Of a DNA stretch of 64,000 nucleotides, positions 23,524 through 33,483 are shown in pieces; position 1 is the stretch's first letter, and each line of letters begins with the position of its first letter. Location: contig JAGPYM010000067.1 in assembly GCA_020736575.1 (NCBI GenBank), positions 1-64,000 of the forward strand. Reading direction: 5' to 3'. Origin of the DNA: Thelonectria olida. Its lineage: Eukaryota > Ascomycota > Sordariomycetes > Hypocreales > Nectriaceae. Position numbers and translations under genes: made by a program. The notes beneath the pieces are model-generated. The model worked only from the letters and a program-made list of their open reading frames with translations. It searched no databases and was not told the origin of the DNA.

Positions 23524-26364
23524 ATGGCCACCCAGCAACAGCAGCAACTCAATCTCAACCAGGGACAGCAAGGCAACCCGCCTGTTAACCCCACACCTCC
23601 TACTGACGACGAAATGGAGGATGACGACGACGAGGAAGTCGAGGCGCTCAGACAAGACATACGCAACATGCAGATCCAACACGAAGGCGAACTCCGTGTG
23701 CAACGACTCGAAGTCGAAGCCATGCGAGCCGAAATCAACCGAATTCTCGCCATCCAGCAAGATCAACAAACACTGCAACGAAACCAAACCAACGACCTCA
23801 ACAACCTCGCCACTACTGCCACCACTGGACGTGACCCCGGAGAAATCCTTAAGCCCTCTGCACCTGAGAAGTTCGACGGAAATGCCCGCAAGCTCCAAAT
23901 GTTCATCACCAGCATGAATGCCTTCTTCTCGTACTACCCGACCCAATTCCGATTCGAAGCCGCCAAAGTTCACTACGCAGCCGGACGATTCACTGGAAAC
24001 GCAGCTCTGTGGTTTGAGCCCGTCATGCGGAACTACCACGACAAACCGGAAGTCGAACGAGACGAACGAACCCGACGCATCTACGGAAGCTATGCCACAC
24101 TCGAACAAGAACTCAGACAGTCTTTTGGAACCATCGACGAAAAATCTAAAGCCGAAGATCAGATCAAATCTCTCAAACAAACTGGATCGGCATCCGACTA
24201 TGGAACCCTGTTCACCCAACTTGCGATCAAGTTACCTTGGGACCAGGACGTCCTCATGTCACTCTTCTTCGACGGACTCAAGCAATCAGTCCAGGAAGAA
24301 CTGTACAAACACGAACGGCCAACAACCCTTGTCGAGTACATCGGACAAGCGGTCAAGATCGACGACAGACAATTCTCATGGCGCAAGAAAAAGAGCCCTA
24401 ATACCGGAAACAACAACCGATACAAGCAACCCCGGTACAACGCCAACCAAGGAAGACAGCGACAAGGACACACTTCCTACGGCACGGATTCAGGCCCGAT
24501 GGAACTCGGCGCCACCAAACGCGACCACTCGCAAGTCCTCTGCTGGAACTGCGGGAAGAAGGGACATTTCGAAAGCAAGTGCCGAAACCCTAACAAGACG
24601 AACCAGAAGTTCAAACCTGTCCCAGAAGGTAAGAAACGCCTGAGTAACACTAACCGACAGGACGAACCCCAAATGGCAATCAGGACAGCCACCAGAACCC
24701 TGGCAGCAACCGGTATGTTCACAACCAAACCAGTGAACCACGCCTTGCGACGAGAACACGCCCTGGAACACCGAGCGACGTGCACGGACAGCAAAGACTG
24801 CATCGTCTGCATAGACGGCAAAATCAACAAGTACCTTGACCCTAAGGAACACGTCTCGTTGCACTGGACGGCTTGTTACGATGACAACTGCCTCATCCAC
24901 AAAGACGGCAAAGACAATGGATACTACCCCCGCAAACCCCAACAGAAGGAAAGACAGGAAGTGCAACTCACCGCACACAGCGAGACCTGTCCGGAAGGTT
25001 ACCAACTCCGCGAAAACGAAGAATGGGTGAAAGTACCAACCAACACACCCCACGACGCGGAACCCAACCAAAACATTCCGAAGAAGACCCTGGCAATGAC
25101 GCGAAGCGGTTACGATAACGGAGGAGTTCCCAGTGGCACCGTACTCCTAGCATCTCGAAGCCTGTACAAGGGGCTAAGGGAAGCCGAGCACGACGACAAC
25201 GACACTCTAAGTCAAGACGACGCCCGAGCCAACTTGAGCAAGAAGAGTATCGCCAAATACGCCACATGGAGACCAGTCCCCGAACCACCAAAGACCAACG
25301 TCACTGGTCACGGAAACACGAAGATTCTCGCAATGGTCAAGAAAGGCAAGACCAGCCGAAAAGACAACGAGGAAGCGACGGGATACGCGCAAGCACCCAA
25401 TCAAGCAACGAAGTCATGGCACGCGCCGCCCGACGATCAACCAACGGATCCGCAACCAAGCCGACACACCAAGAACCGAGCAACCATTAAAGACCTCGAC
25501 CTAAGCCCTGCGGACCAAGACCTAGTCAACCTCGTGAAACGAGAACTCACACTCCAGAACGGAAACGACATCCCAGAACCATTCCTAATGCTATCGGATT
25601 TGGAACGAGCCCAAGAACTCGGCTTACCTGTCACCACATGGCATGTATTCCCGAACTCGCTCACCGACGATATCCCCACGCGACAAACACTAAACCATGA
25701 GCCCCTCGAGGAAGGAGAAATCCCTGAGGAAGACAACGGCTCAGTGGACGACACGAGCTCAGATGAAGCCAGTAACCCAGAAGAAGAAAAACGACTGGTT
25801 TACCAGAAGGTCACGAAAGGGCAGAACGCCAACAATGAAGACTTCTATGTGCACGGCATCACACACCGGCAAGCCCAAAAAGGACAAGGAAGCTATCAAG
25901 CTCACCCCAACGATGCACCTATTGTGAACCCAACTCACCCGGAGCACAACACCATTTCATGGATCTCATGTTACGACCCAACATGTGAACCACACCTACG
26001 GTACAAAGTCAAGAACGACTGCTACCCTACACGATTAGGACCACATGCTATCACGCGATGGTACCAAGCCCAGCACTTACAATTTCGACGCAATGTAGCC
26101 TGGATCAAGCACATGAACGTAGCCATCTTCGAGAACTACACCCACGAATTCCCAACCAAATGCATGAACGGAACGTACGACCTACGACAATGCCGATTTG
26201 AAGAGTGTAAGGTCCACGAAAGAGAGAAAATTGAACAATGGCACGTCAAACACCCGAAACGACCAACACGACCACACCACGTACCCGCCTCACGAAACGA
26301 GACAGTGGGACAATGGGTCAAGGACGTACAAGGAAAGTCAAAAAACGACAAGCGCCGCCTGTAG
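23524..26364 (+). CDS. gag: Gag polyprotein of the Ty3 element, with long C-terminal extension
   Basis: 946 residues. A Gln-rich start is followed by an acidic patch and a coiled coil (about 35-90). Next is the capsid region (FDGNARKLQMFITSMNAFF, ALWFEPVM) and a CCHC zinc knuckle CWNCGKKGHFESKC (340-353) that binds packaged RNA. Ty3 Gag normally ends soon after the knuckle; this one continues for about 590 residues. The extension is polar and holds three C-x4-C-x2-H units at about 451, 816 and 890. The stop at 26362-26364 lies 15 nt after an A AAA AAC heptamer, so part of the product should be extended into Pol. It assembles the cytoplasmic particle. Confidence 0.93.
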   Translation: MATQQQQQLNLNQGQQGNPPVNPTPPTDDEMEDDDDEEVEALRQDIRNMQIQHEGELRVQRLEVEAMRAEINRILAIQQDQQTLQRNQTNDLNNLATTATTGRDPGEILKPSAPEKFDGNARKLQMFITSMNAFFSYYPTQFRFEAAKVHYAAGRFTGNAALWFEPVMRNYHDKPEVERDERTRRIYGSYATLEQELRQSFGTIDEKSKAEDQIKSLKQTGSASDYGTLFTQLAIKLPWDQDVLMSLFFDGLKQSVQEELYKHERPTTLVEYIGQAVKIDDRQFSWRKKKSPNTGNNNRYKQPRYNANQGRQRQGHTSYGTDSGPMELGATKRDHSQVLCWNCGKKGHFESKCRNPNKTNQKFKPVPEGKKRLSNTNRQDEPQMAIRTATRTLAATGMFTTKPVNHALRREHALEHRATCTDSKDCIVCIDGKINKYLDPKEHVSLHWTACYDDNCLIHKDGKDNGYYPRKPQQKERQEVQLTAHSETCPEGYQLRENEEWVKVPTNTPHDAEPNQNIPKKTLAMTRSGYDNGGVPSGTVLLASRSLYKGLREAEHDDNDTLSQDDARANLSKKSIAKYATWRPVPEPPKTNVTGHGNTKILAMVKKGKTSRKDNEEATGYAQAPNQATKSWHAPPDDQPTDPQPSRHTKNRATIKDLDLSPADQDLVNLVKRELTLQNGNDIPEPFLMLSDLERAQELGLPVTTWHVFPNSLTDDIPTRQTLNHEPLEEGEIPEEDNGSVDDTSSDEASNPEEEKRLVYQKVTKGQNANNEDFYVHGITHRQAQKGQGSYQAHPNDAPIVNPTHPEHNTISWISCYDPTCEPHLRYKVKNDCYPTRLGPHAITRWYQAQHLQFRRNVAWIKHMNVAIFENYTHEFPTKCMNGTYDLRQCRFEECKVHEREKIEQWHVKHPKRPTRPHHVPASRNETVGQWVKDVQGKSKNDKRRL

Positions 26365-29300
26365 AAGAGCCACAGGACCGGCCAGAGCAGGAGAAATTTG
26401 CAGAACCTCCAAGAAGAGCTCTATGCGCGACAACAAGGCCCCACGAAACATCACCACGACGACGGATGATGCTGCAAGTACGAATCACGGGAAAATGGTT
26501 TACCGCGTTGGTAGACAGCGGAGCAGAGATGAATGGAGTTGATCCACGAGTAGTCAATCATCTCAAGCTACCATGGAAGGACAAGGACATACCCTACGGG
26601 ATATCTGATGTGGAAGGAAAACCATTTGAGTACGAAGATGGACAAGTTACTCGCGAGGTTGATCACCTCAAGGTGTTCATCGAAGGAAAGAATCAGGGAG
26701 TTGATCTCGACATCATACCTCTCCAAGGATACGACCTACTCCTAGGTTACCCATGGCTTTACCGATATGACCCCCTTATCAGTTGGCGTACTGGCCAGGT
26801 GCAAGCTTTTCGAAGTAATGCAGCCAACGATACGGACAACGATTCAGACGACACGAGATCTCAAACTTCTATCGAAGAGGACGAAGAAGTACGGCGGAGC
26901 AACAACGAAGACACTCCCCAACCTACGGAGAAAACACAACCTCCAAAAGGAACACGACACAAACACAAGAAAGGGCAAGCGCAACAAACACGACGAACAA
27001 TCGCATTCCTCAAGAAGACATTCGCACAGATGAACGAAGACCTCAAAGAACAGAAGGAACCATCTGACGACAGACTCAAGAACGTACCAGCACAGTACAG
27101 AGTATACGAGAAGCTGTTTGCCGAAGAACTGGAAACAGGTCTACCAGAGCATTCTCAATGGGATCACGAGATTTGGCTCAAAGACGGAACATCAACCACG
27201 TTCCACCCCATCTACAACCTCAACGAAGCACAGCTGCACGAGCTCAAGAACTACCTCGAAGAAATGTTAAGGAAAGGATATATCAGGATTTCCAAGTCAG
27301 AAGCAGGCTATCCAGTCATGTTCGTTCCCAAAAAGAACGGAAAGCTCCGACTTGTTGTGGATTACCGCAGGCTCAACGACATTACCGTCAAGGACAGAAC
27401 ACCCTTACCTTTGATCAACGAACTGAAGGACCGACTCCACGGGATGAAGTACTTCACCGCGTTAGATCTGAAGGGAGCCTACAACCTCATCCGCATCAAA
27501 GAAGGACATGAATGGAAAACCGCCTTCAGAACGAAGTTCGGACTCTACGAATATCTTGTTATGCCTTTTGGTCTCACCAATGCACCGGCAACATTCCAAC
27601 GAATGATTAACAACGTGTTACGAGAATACCTAGACGTATTCGTGGTATGCTACCTCGACGATATCCTCATCTTCTCCAGGACGGAAGAAGAACACACGGA
27701 ACACGTCCACAAGGTACTGCAAGCTCTCGAAGACGCCAAACTGCTAGTTGAACCAGAGAAAAGTCATTTCCACGCCTCGGAAGTGGAATTTCTGGGACAC
27801 ATCATCTCCCACAACGAGATACGAATGGACCCAAAGAAACTTTCAGCAGTCAAGGACTGGAAGAAACCAGAGTCAGTCAAGGAAGTACAAGCCTTCCTAG
27901 GATTCGCGAACTATTACCGCAAGTTCCTCAAGGATTTTGGGAAACTAGCCGCACCACTCACTGAGTTAACAAAGAAGGATCGACCGTTCACCTGGAAACC
28001 CGACATCCAGCAAGCCTTCGACAAAATCAAGGAACTCATCCTTAACGAACCAGTACTCAAGATGTTTGACCCTACACGACCTATCGAACTAGAAACGGAC
28101 TCCTCAGACTTCGCCCTAGGAGCCCAGATCGGACAACGCGACGATGATGGAAAGTTGCACCCAATCGCATTCTACTCTCATAAGTTACACGGAGCAGAAC
28201 TCAACTACCCCATCTACGACAAAGAATTCCTCGCGATAGTCCAAGCTTTCAAAGAATTCCGACAATACCTACTAGGAAGCCACCACCAGGTCACGGTCTA
28301 CACAGACCACAAGAACATCTCTCACTTCGCTACCACTCAACAACTCAGCGGACGACAACTCAGATACGCCGAATACCTATCAGAATTTGACTACATCATC
28401 AAGCACAAGAAAGGATCGGAGAATGGCAGAGCCGACGCCATCAGCCGACGACCTGATTTCGACACAGGCAAGGTCAAAACAGAGGAACAACTGTTAACCC
28501 TTACGCCTGAAGGACACTTAAGACAGAAGTACATCGCAACCACCCTCGCCCAACGCATCCCCGAATGTTTGACAAAACAATGGACGGAACGCATCAGACA
28601 GTCAATCACCAGAGACGAACTCAGACAACTCATCATCGGACGAGCAGACTGGGTCAACTCGGTATTAGGAATGATCACCTACCAAGGAACAATCTACCTA
28701 CCCCGGAAAATACGAAACGAATTCATCGAACACTGTCATCAAACCGTCAAACACCACAAGAAATGGGACGACCTACAATTCTGGAATTTCTTCAACGAGA
28801 ATTTCTGGTGGGAAGGAGCTGGACCAAACAACTACCTCCACTGCGATCAGTGCCTAAAGAACCAAGGCCTCACCCCGAGGATGATAGGAAGAACCCCTGT
28901 CAGCAACACCCTCGCAGCAACACACACAGTGGAACAGGGAAATCCACTACTCAAACAAATCCTGGAATACAACGAACAATTACCGAGCGACGAAAAAACA
29001 GATAAGCAACAAGTACCGGAACACCTACGAGAGGAACTCGTAAGGGAAATCCACGAACACCCGCTCCACGGACACCAAGGAATCAACAAAACCCTCGAAC
29101 GAGTCAAGACGACATTTTCATTTCCTAGAGTCAAAGAAACAGTCAAGAAAATCATCAAACAATGCCTCATCTGCGACAAGACAAAGGCACGACGACACAA
29201 ACCTTACGGAGAACTACAACCCATACCGGTCGCGGAACGACCATGGGATTCAATCACTATGGACTTCATTACGAAATTACCCCTATCATTAGACCCTGCT

Positions 29301-30353
29301 ACGAGCACGGCCTACGACAGCATTCTAGTCATTGTCGACAGACTCACCAAATTTTCCTATTTTATTCCATATCAAGAAGCAACCGACGCAGAAGAATTTT
29401 CCTACATCTTTTTACGAAATATCGTCAGCACACACGGACTACCCAATACGATCATCTCGGATAGAGGACCACCCTTTTTCTCGAACTTTTGGCAATGCCT
29501 CATGGCAAGGATCGGACTGAACCACAAGTTGACCACCGCTTGGAGACCACAAGTCGACGGACAGACCGAACGAATGAATCAAGTCTTGGAAACCTACCTT
29601 CGTTGCTACATCAACCACATCCAAAATGATTGGGTTGAGAAACTGCCAACAGCACAACTGGCCTACAACACTGCAACCAACGAAAGCACCAAGATCACAC
29701 CAAGCTACGCAAACTTTGGATTCACCCCCGACGCCTACAGAGAACCACGGAACGGACCACTTGCACCAGCAGCTATCCTTGCATCAGATCAACTCAAGAA
29801 TTTGCACGAAGAAATGCGCACAGAACTTTCTTTTGTCCAGAAAATGCACAAAAAATACTACGACCAGAAAAGGTTGAAGGGACCAACCTTCTCGAAGGGA
29901 GACATGGTGCTCCTCGCTACAAAAAACATCAACACAAAACGACCAAACAAAAAACTCGATTACAAATACATCGGACCTTACAAAATTTTGGAAAAAATCT
30001 CAGAAAACAACTACAAACTGGACTTGAAATCAAGACACCACCCAATCTTTCACATTTCCTTACTCGAGTCAACAGAAGGAACAGTCATGGTCAAAACAGG
30101 AGACGAACCAGAAACAGAGATTGAGGACCCCGAGGAATACGAAGCGGAACGAATCATCAGCATGAGGAAGGAACGACCCGACGGGACAAAACAAACAGAA
30201 TACCTCGTCAAGTGGAAAGGGTACACTGAATCAGAAAATACATGGGAACCACCTGAACACCTCACCCATGTGCAGCGCCTGCTGAAGAACTTTCACCAAC
30301 AACAGCAGAAGGAAAGGAAAACTCCTCGAGACCCACGGCATTCCAGTCGATAA
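26238..30353 (+). CDS. pol: Pol polyprotein: protease, RT, RNase H, integrase, chromodomain
   Basis: The open frame is 1371 codons and overlaps gag by 127 nt in the -1 frame. Protease: LVDSGAEM with the catalytic Asp near 93. Reverse transcriptase: LDLKGAYNLI, MPFGLTNAPATFQ and YLDD (472-475). RNase H: ETDSSDFALGA near 620 and TDHKN. Integrase: HH-CC zinc-binding segment (about 939-979) and a D-D-E core (about 1009, 1075, 1111). A C-terminal chromodomain (about 1300-1355, YLVKWKGY...NTWEPPEHL) targets integration to histone marks. The first in-frame ATG is at 26238, but expression is expected from the -1 frameshift at 26340-26346 as Gag-Pol. All visible catalytic residues are present. No break was seen. 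Confidence 0.95.
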   Translation: MARQTPETTNTTTPRTRLTKRDSGTMGQGRTRKVKKRQAPPVEEPQDRPEQEKFAEPPRRALCATTRPHETSPRRRMMLQVRITGKWFTALVDSGAEMNGVDPRVVNHLKLPWKDKDIPYGISDVEGKPFEYEDGQVTREVDHLKVFIEGKNQGVDLDIIPLQGYDLLLGYPWLYRYDPLISWRTGQVQAFRSNAANDTDNDSDDTRSQTSIEEDEEVRRSNNEDTPQPTEKTQPPKGTRHKHKKGQAQQTRRTIAFLKKTFAQMNEDLKEQKEPSDDRLKNVPAQYRVYEKLFAEELETGLPEHSQWDHEIWLKDGTSTTFHPIYNLNEAQLHELKNYLEEMLRKGYIRISKSEAGYPVMFVPKKNGKLRLVVDYRRLNDITVKDRTPLPLINELKDRLHGMKYFTALDLKGAYNLIRIKEGHEWKTAFRTKFGLYEYLVMPFGLTNAPATFQRMINNVLREYLDVFVVCYLDDILIFSRTEEEHTEHVHKVLQALEDAKLLVEPEKSHFHASEVEFLGHIISHNEIRMDPKKLSAVKDWKKPESVKEVQAFLGFANYYRKFLKDFGKLAAPLTELTKKDRPFTWKPDIQQAFDKIKELILNEPVLKMFDPTRPIELETDSSDFALGAQIGQRDDDGKLHPIAFYSHKLHGAELNYPIYDKEFLAIVQAFKEFRQYLLGSHHQVTVYTDHKNISHFATTQQLSGRQLRYAEYLSEFDYIIKHKKGSENGRADAISRRPDFDTGKVKTEEQLLTLTPEGHLRQKYIATTLAQRIPECLTKQWTERIRQSITRDELRQLIIGRADWVNSVLGMITYQGTIYLPRKIRNEFIEHCHQTVKHHKKWDDLQFWNFFNENFWWEGAGPNNYLHCDQCLKNQGLTPRMIGRTPVSNTLAATHTVEQGNPLLKQILEYNEQLPSDEKTDKQQVPEHLREELVREIHEHPLHGHQGINKTLERVKTTFSFPRVKETVKKIIKQCLICDKTKARRHKPYGELQPIPVAERPWDSITMDFITKLPLSLDPATSTAYDSILVIVDRLTKFSYFIPYQEATDAEEFSYIFLRNIVSTHGLPNTIISDRGPPFFSNFWQCLMARIGLNHKLTTAWRPQVDGQTERMNQVLETYLRCYINHIQNDWVEKLPTAQLAYNTATNESTKITPSYANFGFTPDAYREPRNGPLAPAAILASDQLKNLHEEMRTELSFVQKMHKKYYDQKRLKGPTFSKGDMVLLATKNINTKRPNKKLDYKYIGPYKILEKISENNYKLDLKSRHHPIFHISLLESTEGTVMVKTGDEPETEIEDPEEYEAERIISMRKERPDGTKQTEYLVKWKGYTESENTWEPPEHLTHVQRLLKNFHQQQQKERKTPRDPRHSSR
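26340..26346 (+). promoter_or_regulatory. Slippery heptamer A AAA AAC for -1 frameshifting
   Basis: The heptamer is phased exactly as X XXY YYZ in the gag frame (AAA at 26341, AAC at 26344). A one-base slip back gives AAA AAA C in the pol frame. It sits 15 nt before the gag stop and inside the gag/pol overlap. A weak 5-bp stem (CCTGT...ACAGG) follows. Confidence 0.75.
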
Positions 30354-30888
30354 GGTCAAAAGCCCCCAGAGACGCAGCCTCCGACACCGCCGCAGGCTCT
30401 TCGCGCGCCAGAACACCCGACCCCTCCAAACCCTGCAGACCACGAGAGACCAGGTCCTCCCCCTTCTTCTTCAACAAACGCTTTTGCTTTCGAATCCGAG
30501 CAAGACGAGCCATCGCTGCTTCTAGCGCCTCCTCAGCCTCCAGTTCCTCGCTCTCCAAGCGTTTTCGCTCGCGCATGTTTTTGGACACTAAGCAGTCAGC
30601 CGAGGACCAGCCACCAAGAAAAGAACTCAGAAACCCACGAAATGAAGCCACTCCCGCACCATCACAAACCACCTTGGCCTCCACGCAGTTAGAACACCGG
30701 TGCGAACGATCCCCAATGGTGTTGCAGGAGATTTTCAGACGATGACAACGAGAACAAGGCATGGTCTCAGAACCAAAAGTGTCAATGTACAGAGCAAGAG
30801 CCTCACACTCTTTCGATTTGCGAGAAGATTTTTGCTTCAAGACGCGACCGGACATAATGTCAGCATAACGGAATGTTTTAAGGAACAA
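30262..30888 (-). CDS. Antisense Zn2Cys6-like coiled-coil protein within the retrotransposon
   Basis: 208 codons on the strand opposite gag-pol, between pol and the 3' LTR, overlapping the last 92 nt of pol. The motif CSRCHRLKISC, nine residues, then CSNCVEAKVVC gives C-x2-C-x6-C-x9-C-x2-C-x6-C, the spacing of the fungal Gal4-type binuclear zinc cluster. A strongly charged coiled coil (RERKRLESEELEAEEALEA and following) comes after it, as in dimeric zinc-cluster regulators. An Ala/Ser-rich tail ends it. The start could be the first Met (30888) or the later one before SGRVLK. Its role is unknown. The ORF's position and intact Cys pattern argue that it is selected, not random. Confidence 0.65.
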   Translation of the reverse strand: MFLKTFRYADIMSGRVLKQKSSRKSKECEALALYIDTFGSETMPCSRCHRLKISCNTIGDRSHRCSNCVEAKVVCDGAGVASFRGFLSSFLGGWSSADCLVSKNMRERKRLESEELEAEEALEAAMARLARIRKQKRLLKKKGEDLVSRGLQGLEGSGVLAREEPAAVSEAASLGAFDLIDWNAVGLEEFSFPSAVVGESSSAGAAHG

Positions 30889-30952
30889 GTTTGACCTACC
30901 AACAAGAAAATTGACTACGGTCTACTTATGCGGCCTTGAGGACAAGACCAAC

Positions 30953-30962
30953 GGAGGGGAGA
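30953..30962 (+). other. Polypurine tract
   Basis: GGAGGGGAGA lies 5 nt before the 3' LTR, where plus-strand DNA synthesis of LTR elements is primed. Confidence 0.75.
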
Positions 30963-30967
30963 CATCG

Positions 30968-31371
30968 TGTCACGGCCCATGCATGACCCAACTCCCACCA
31001 AAGCGGTCTGGGACGGCAGAACCGCAGACAGCCCCACTTTTTCACGATCTTATGCAAGACATCGTCGAAGGACCGACGAGGACCGACCGACGGTCCCAAC
31101 GATCCTACCCTGGACCGATCCCTCAACTTCATCGGTCCCTGGAGGAACACTTAGTATATAAACACATTCCTTTAAACACATTAGATAGAACACAGCTCTT
31201 CAGCTTTCAATACAACTTGGTTACACTCATCTACTTTGAGCACATTACCAGACGTAACAACCCCCTCTGTTTACCTTTGCGCACTGCTCAGACCTTAACG
31301 TCCTGTCCTCTCTGCCAACATAAACCTAGAACAGTCTAGTCTACCTGTTGGAGATCGACCTGACCGTTACA
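30968..31371 (+). repeat. 3' LTR
   Basis: 404 bp, identical to the 5' LTR by eye. Followed directly by the TAATT target duplication. Confidence 0.95.
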
Positions 31372-31672
31372 TAATTGCATATATCTTACCAGTTTAATAT
31401 ATATAATCTTAGTAATATAAATTAGCAGCCAAGGGCATTAATAACTGCACACGAGTGTGATCTGGGAGATAGCAGATTCCTATAGCCTAAACTTTTATTA
31501 AATACTAGCCTGATTAGAGAACTAGTTTCCTCGACCTCTTGCCCGAACAGAGTCGGTGACAGAAAAGGGGTTTTTACAAATCAGTGTTCAGCCACGACGG
31601 ATACAGCAGGGCCGTTGACTGAGGTCGCCGACACAAGTCAGAAAATTTCTCCTGCTGTTTCGAGCCCTTCTA
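31372..31672. other. Junction of RIP block and gene-bearing DNA
   Basis: AT-rich to about 31425, then of normal composition. It may hold the true 3' end of the HeLo/pseudokinase gene, but no frame could be joined with confidence. Confidence 0.4.
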
Positions 31673-33087
31673 CTAACCCAGAAAAAGCCTGGGTGATGTT
31701 TGTTTCACGGGACTGGCCAGTAAGACAACCAACCACGCGTCACGGAATGCATCGCCGGCGTAGAATCCCAGACGGATCTGTGCGTGCTTGAGAAGCTTGT
31801 TCTGCACAGCGACTGAACTGTGGGCTATATTAGAGGTAACCAGGGCCCCGTTGTCGAGCTGATCCGCTCGAGACCAAAGGCCGATTTCCAGAAGGATGAC
31901 GCCTAGGGCTAGATAGCGGGTGTTTATCAGTACTCCTTGTTCCAAATATTATCTGCGGGACGGAGATCACAATGAAACATGGCAAACCGTCGTAACATAC
32001 CATACATATCGTGGATCTTTTCAAATCGATTGGTCGGTTGTCCCCACCGAGTCGGATGTCGGTAGATGTTCCGTTTAATCTCAGATTCTCCAAACTGGTC
32101 AGAAAAGTCAGACTCCTGCCGTGAGTATTCGGACGCAACAAGCCGCGGATCCTCAAATGCCTTCTCCATTTCGGACAGCCCGTTGTCCGACGGAAACAAA
32201 AGGACGCTTTCCGGCGGTAGTGACTTGTGCACCCACGAGTAAGTGTGCAGCCGTTGCAGATACAAGGCGAGTTTGTGGGCAAGGCGTGTCCTCGTGGTAA
32301 GAGACGGGCGCCCGTCTTTATACGTGGCATCCAGGATGCTGGCGAGCGTCGTAGGTTGTGAATTTGCGACGCCGGCAGATGGAAGAAGATACACCAGTCC
32401 AAACTGTGACTTTGGGGTTTCCTCGAAGTAGTGTGTACACTGCAGCACCCTCAGCGTCCGGGCCGAGATGGGAGATTCATGGAGCAGGGCTGCCAGCTGA
32501 AGGACTCGCTGCCGGACTACAGTATCGCTGACTGAACTCCTGCCTCCAGGTGCATACTGCTTGTATTCAGCCATATAGTGGCCATCCGAGCCTTTCAGAG
32601 TCCCCAGCTCAAAAGCGCCGACCTGCGAACTAGGAAAAAAGTCTTTAGGAATAGCCTCCTTTGCCTGGGACTGAGAATGCATCAACGCCGGGGTAGTCAC
32701 GAGCAACTTGCGCACTCCGATGCCACGCAGTAAGCCGACAGTCTTTGCGTCCTTATCTTCCTCGAGCTTTTGCAGCCGTTCAAGCGTCTGGAAGAAGGAT
32801 AGGGGCCACCACGCAGCTTCTAGTAGTGTCTGTGTTCTCTGTGTCCACGCCTCGAACTCGGATACGAGTTTCTCGGTGCTAGTCTTGTCAAAGGCAACCC
32901 ACATCATTTTCCGCATCCACCCGACGGCTTTCTGTTGCGACGCGTCTGTTCTTTTCTTATCTAGTACAAGAAGCTTGATGCGGCCTTCTGGCGACAAATC
33001 CGCCAGGCTGTTAACATCATTGTCAGGAGGCCAACAAACGTTATGGGAAGATCTGGTTTTGAAGATCGCCACGGAGGCTCTCGACAT
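31673..33087 (-). CDS. HeLo/pseudokinase-type protein, probably truncated
   Basis: Exons 33087-32001 and 31908-31673, joined over a 92-nt intron (GTATGT...TCTAG) that makes MYALGVILLEIGLW continuous. 440 residues as modelled. The first 110 residues resemble the last helices of a HeLo (Het-s/prion-inhibition) domain, such as MRKMMWVAFDKTSTEKLVSE. The rest is a degenerate kinase-like fold known in fungal HeLo proteins (HESPISARTLRVLQCTHYFE, ARLAHKLALYLQRLHTYSWVHKSL). The usual catalytic HRD and DFG motifs are absent. The N-terminal half of HeLo is missing and the C-terminus (SPVKQTSPRLFLG) does not look like the family's end, so both ends may be eroded. It is divergent from the gene at 33484, with about 400 bp between starts. 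Confidence 0.6.
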
Positions 33088-33401
33088 CTCGCACTCGACT
33101 TATCTCTATACCTCCTAGTTTGATAGGGTGTGGAGGCCTGGAGGTATGGAGAACGAGCTAGAGAGGCAGAGAGGTTGAGAGGTCCAGAGGTTGGATGGAG
33201 AGAGCCAGGAAGAGGAGGAGTCCGTTTCTTTAACTTGGCGAAGCAAGTAAGATGTACAATGAGATCGCCCGATATTCTAGTTGTGTCTCGGAGTAGCTTG
33301 GTTACGGCGTTGCCTTCTCGATCTGCCGATCCAAGCTCCCATGCATATGAGACGTTGGCCGTCAAAGTGGGGAACCAGTGCGCGGGGGCCAAAACCTGCA
33401 A

Positions 33402-33409
33402 TATAAATA
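33402..33409 (+). promoter_or_regulatory. TATA box of the 33484 gene
   Basis: TATAAATA lies about 75 bp upstream of the ATG at 33484, in the divergent promoter shared with the HeLo/pseudokinase gene. Confidence 0.45.
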
Positions 33410-33483
33410 ACCAACTCGACCTGTTGGGCTCGTCCCTCGCTCCATTTTCGCAACCATCAACATTTTCGCGGTCGAGGCTCGCC

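Larger units (their letters stand above)
23058..31371 (+). mobile_element. Ty3/gypsy chromovirus LTR retrotransposon, complete
   Basis: The full-length element is 8314 bp with two 404-bp LTRs that I read as identical base for base. The termini are TGTCAC...GTTACA. A 5-bp target duplication TAATT flanks it (23053-23057 and 31372-31376). Internal order is gag, pol with protease-RT-RNase H-integrase-chromodomain, a polypurine tract (30953-30962) and an antisense ORF. That domain order and the chromodomain place it in the Ty3/gypsy chromoviruses. Its base composition is normal and both main ORFs are open, unlike the RIP-mutated DNA around it, so it inserted recently and may still be active. Confidence 0.97.

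Noticed and set aside
23494..24219. 241-codon ORFs in other frames over gag
   Set aside because: They are shadows of gag codon usage; the composition is low-complexity Ser/Val or Ser/Thr and they have no motifs.
25437..25754. 105-codon minus-strand ORF over gag
   Set aside because: Ser/Arg-rich shadow of the gag reading frame.
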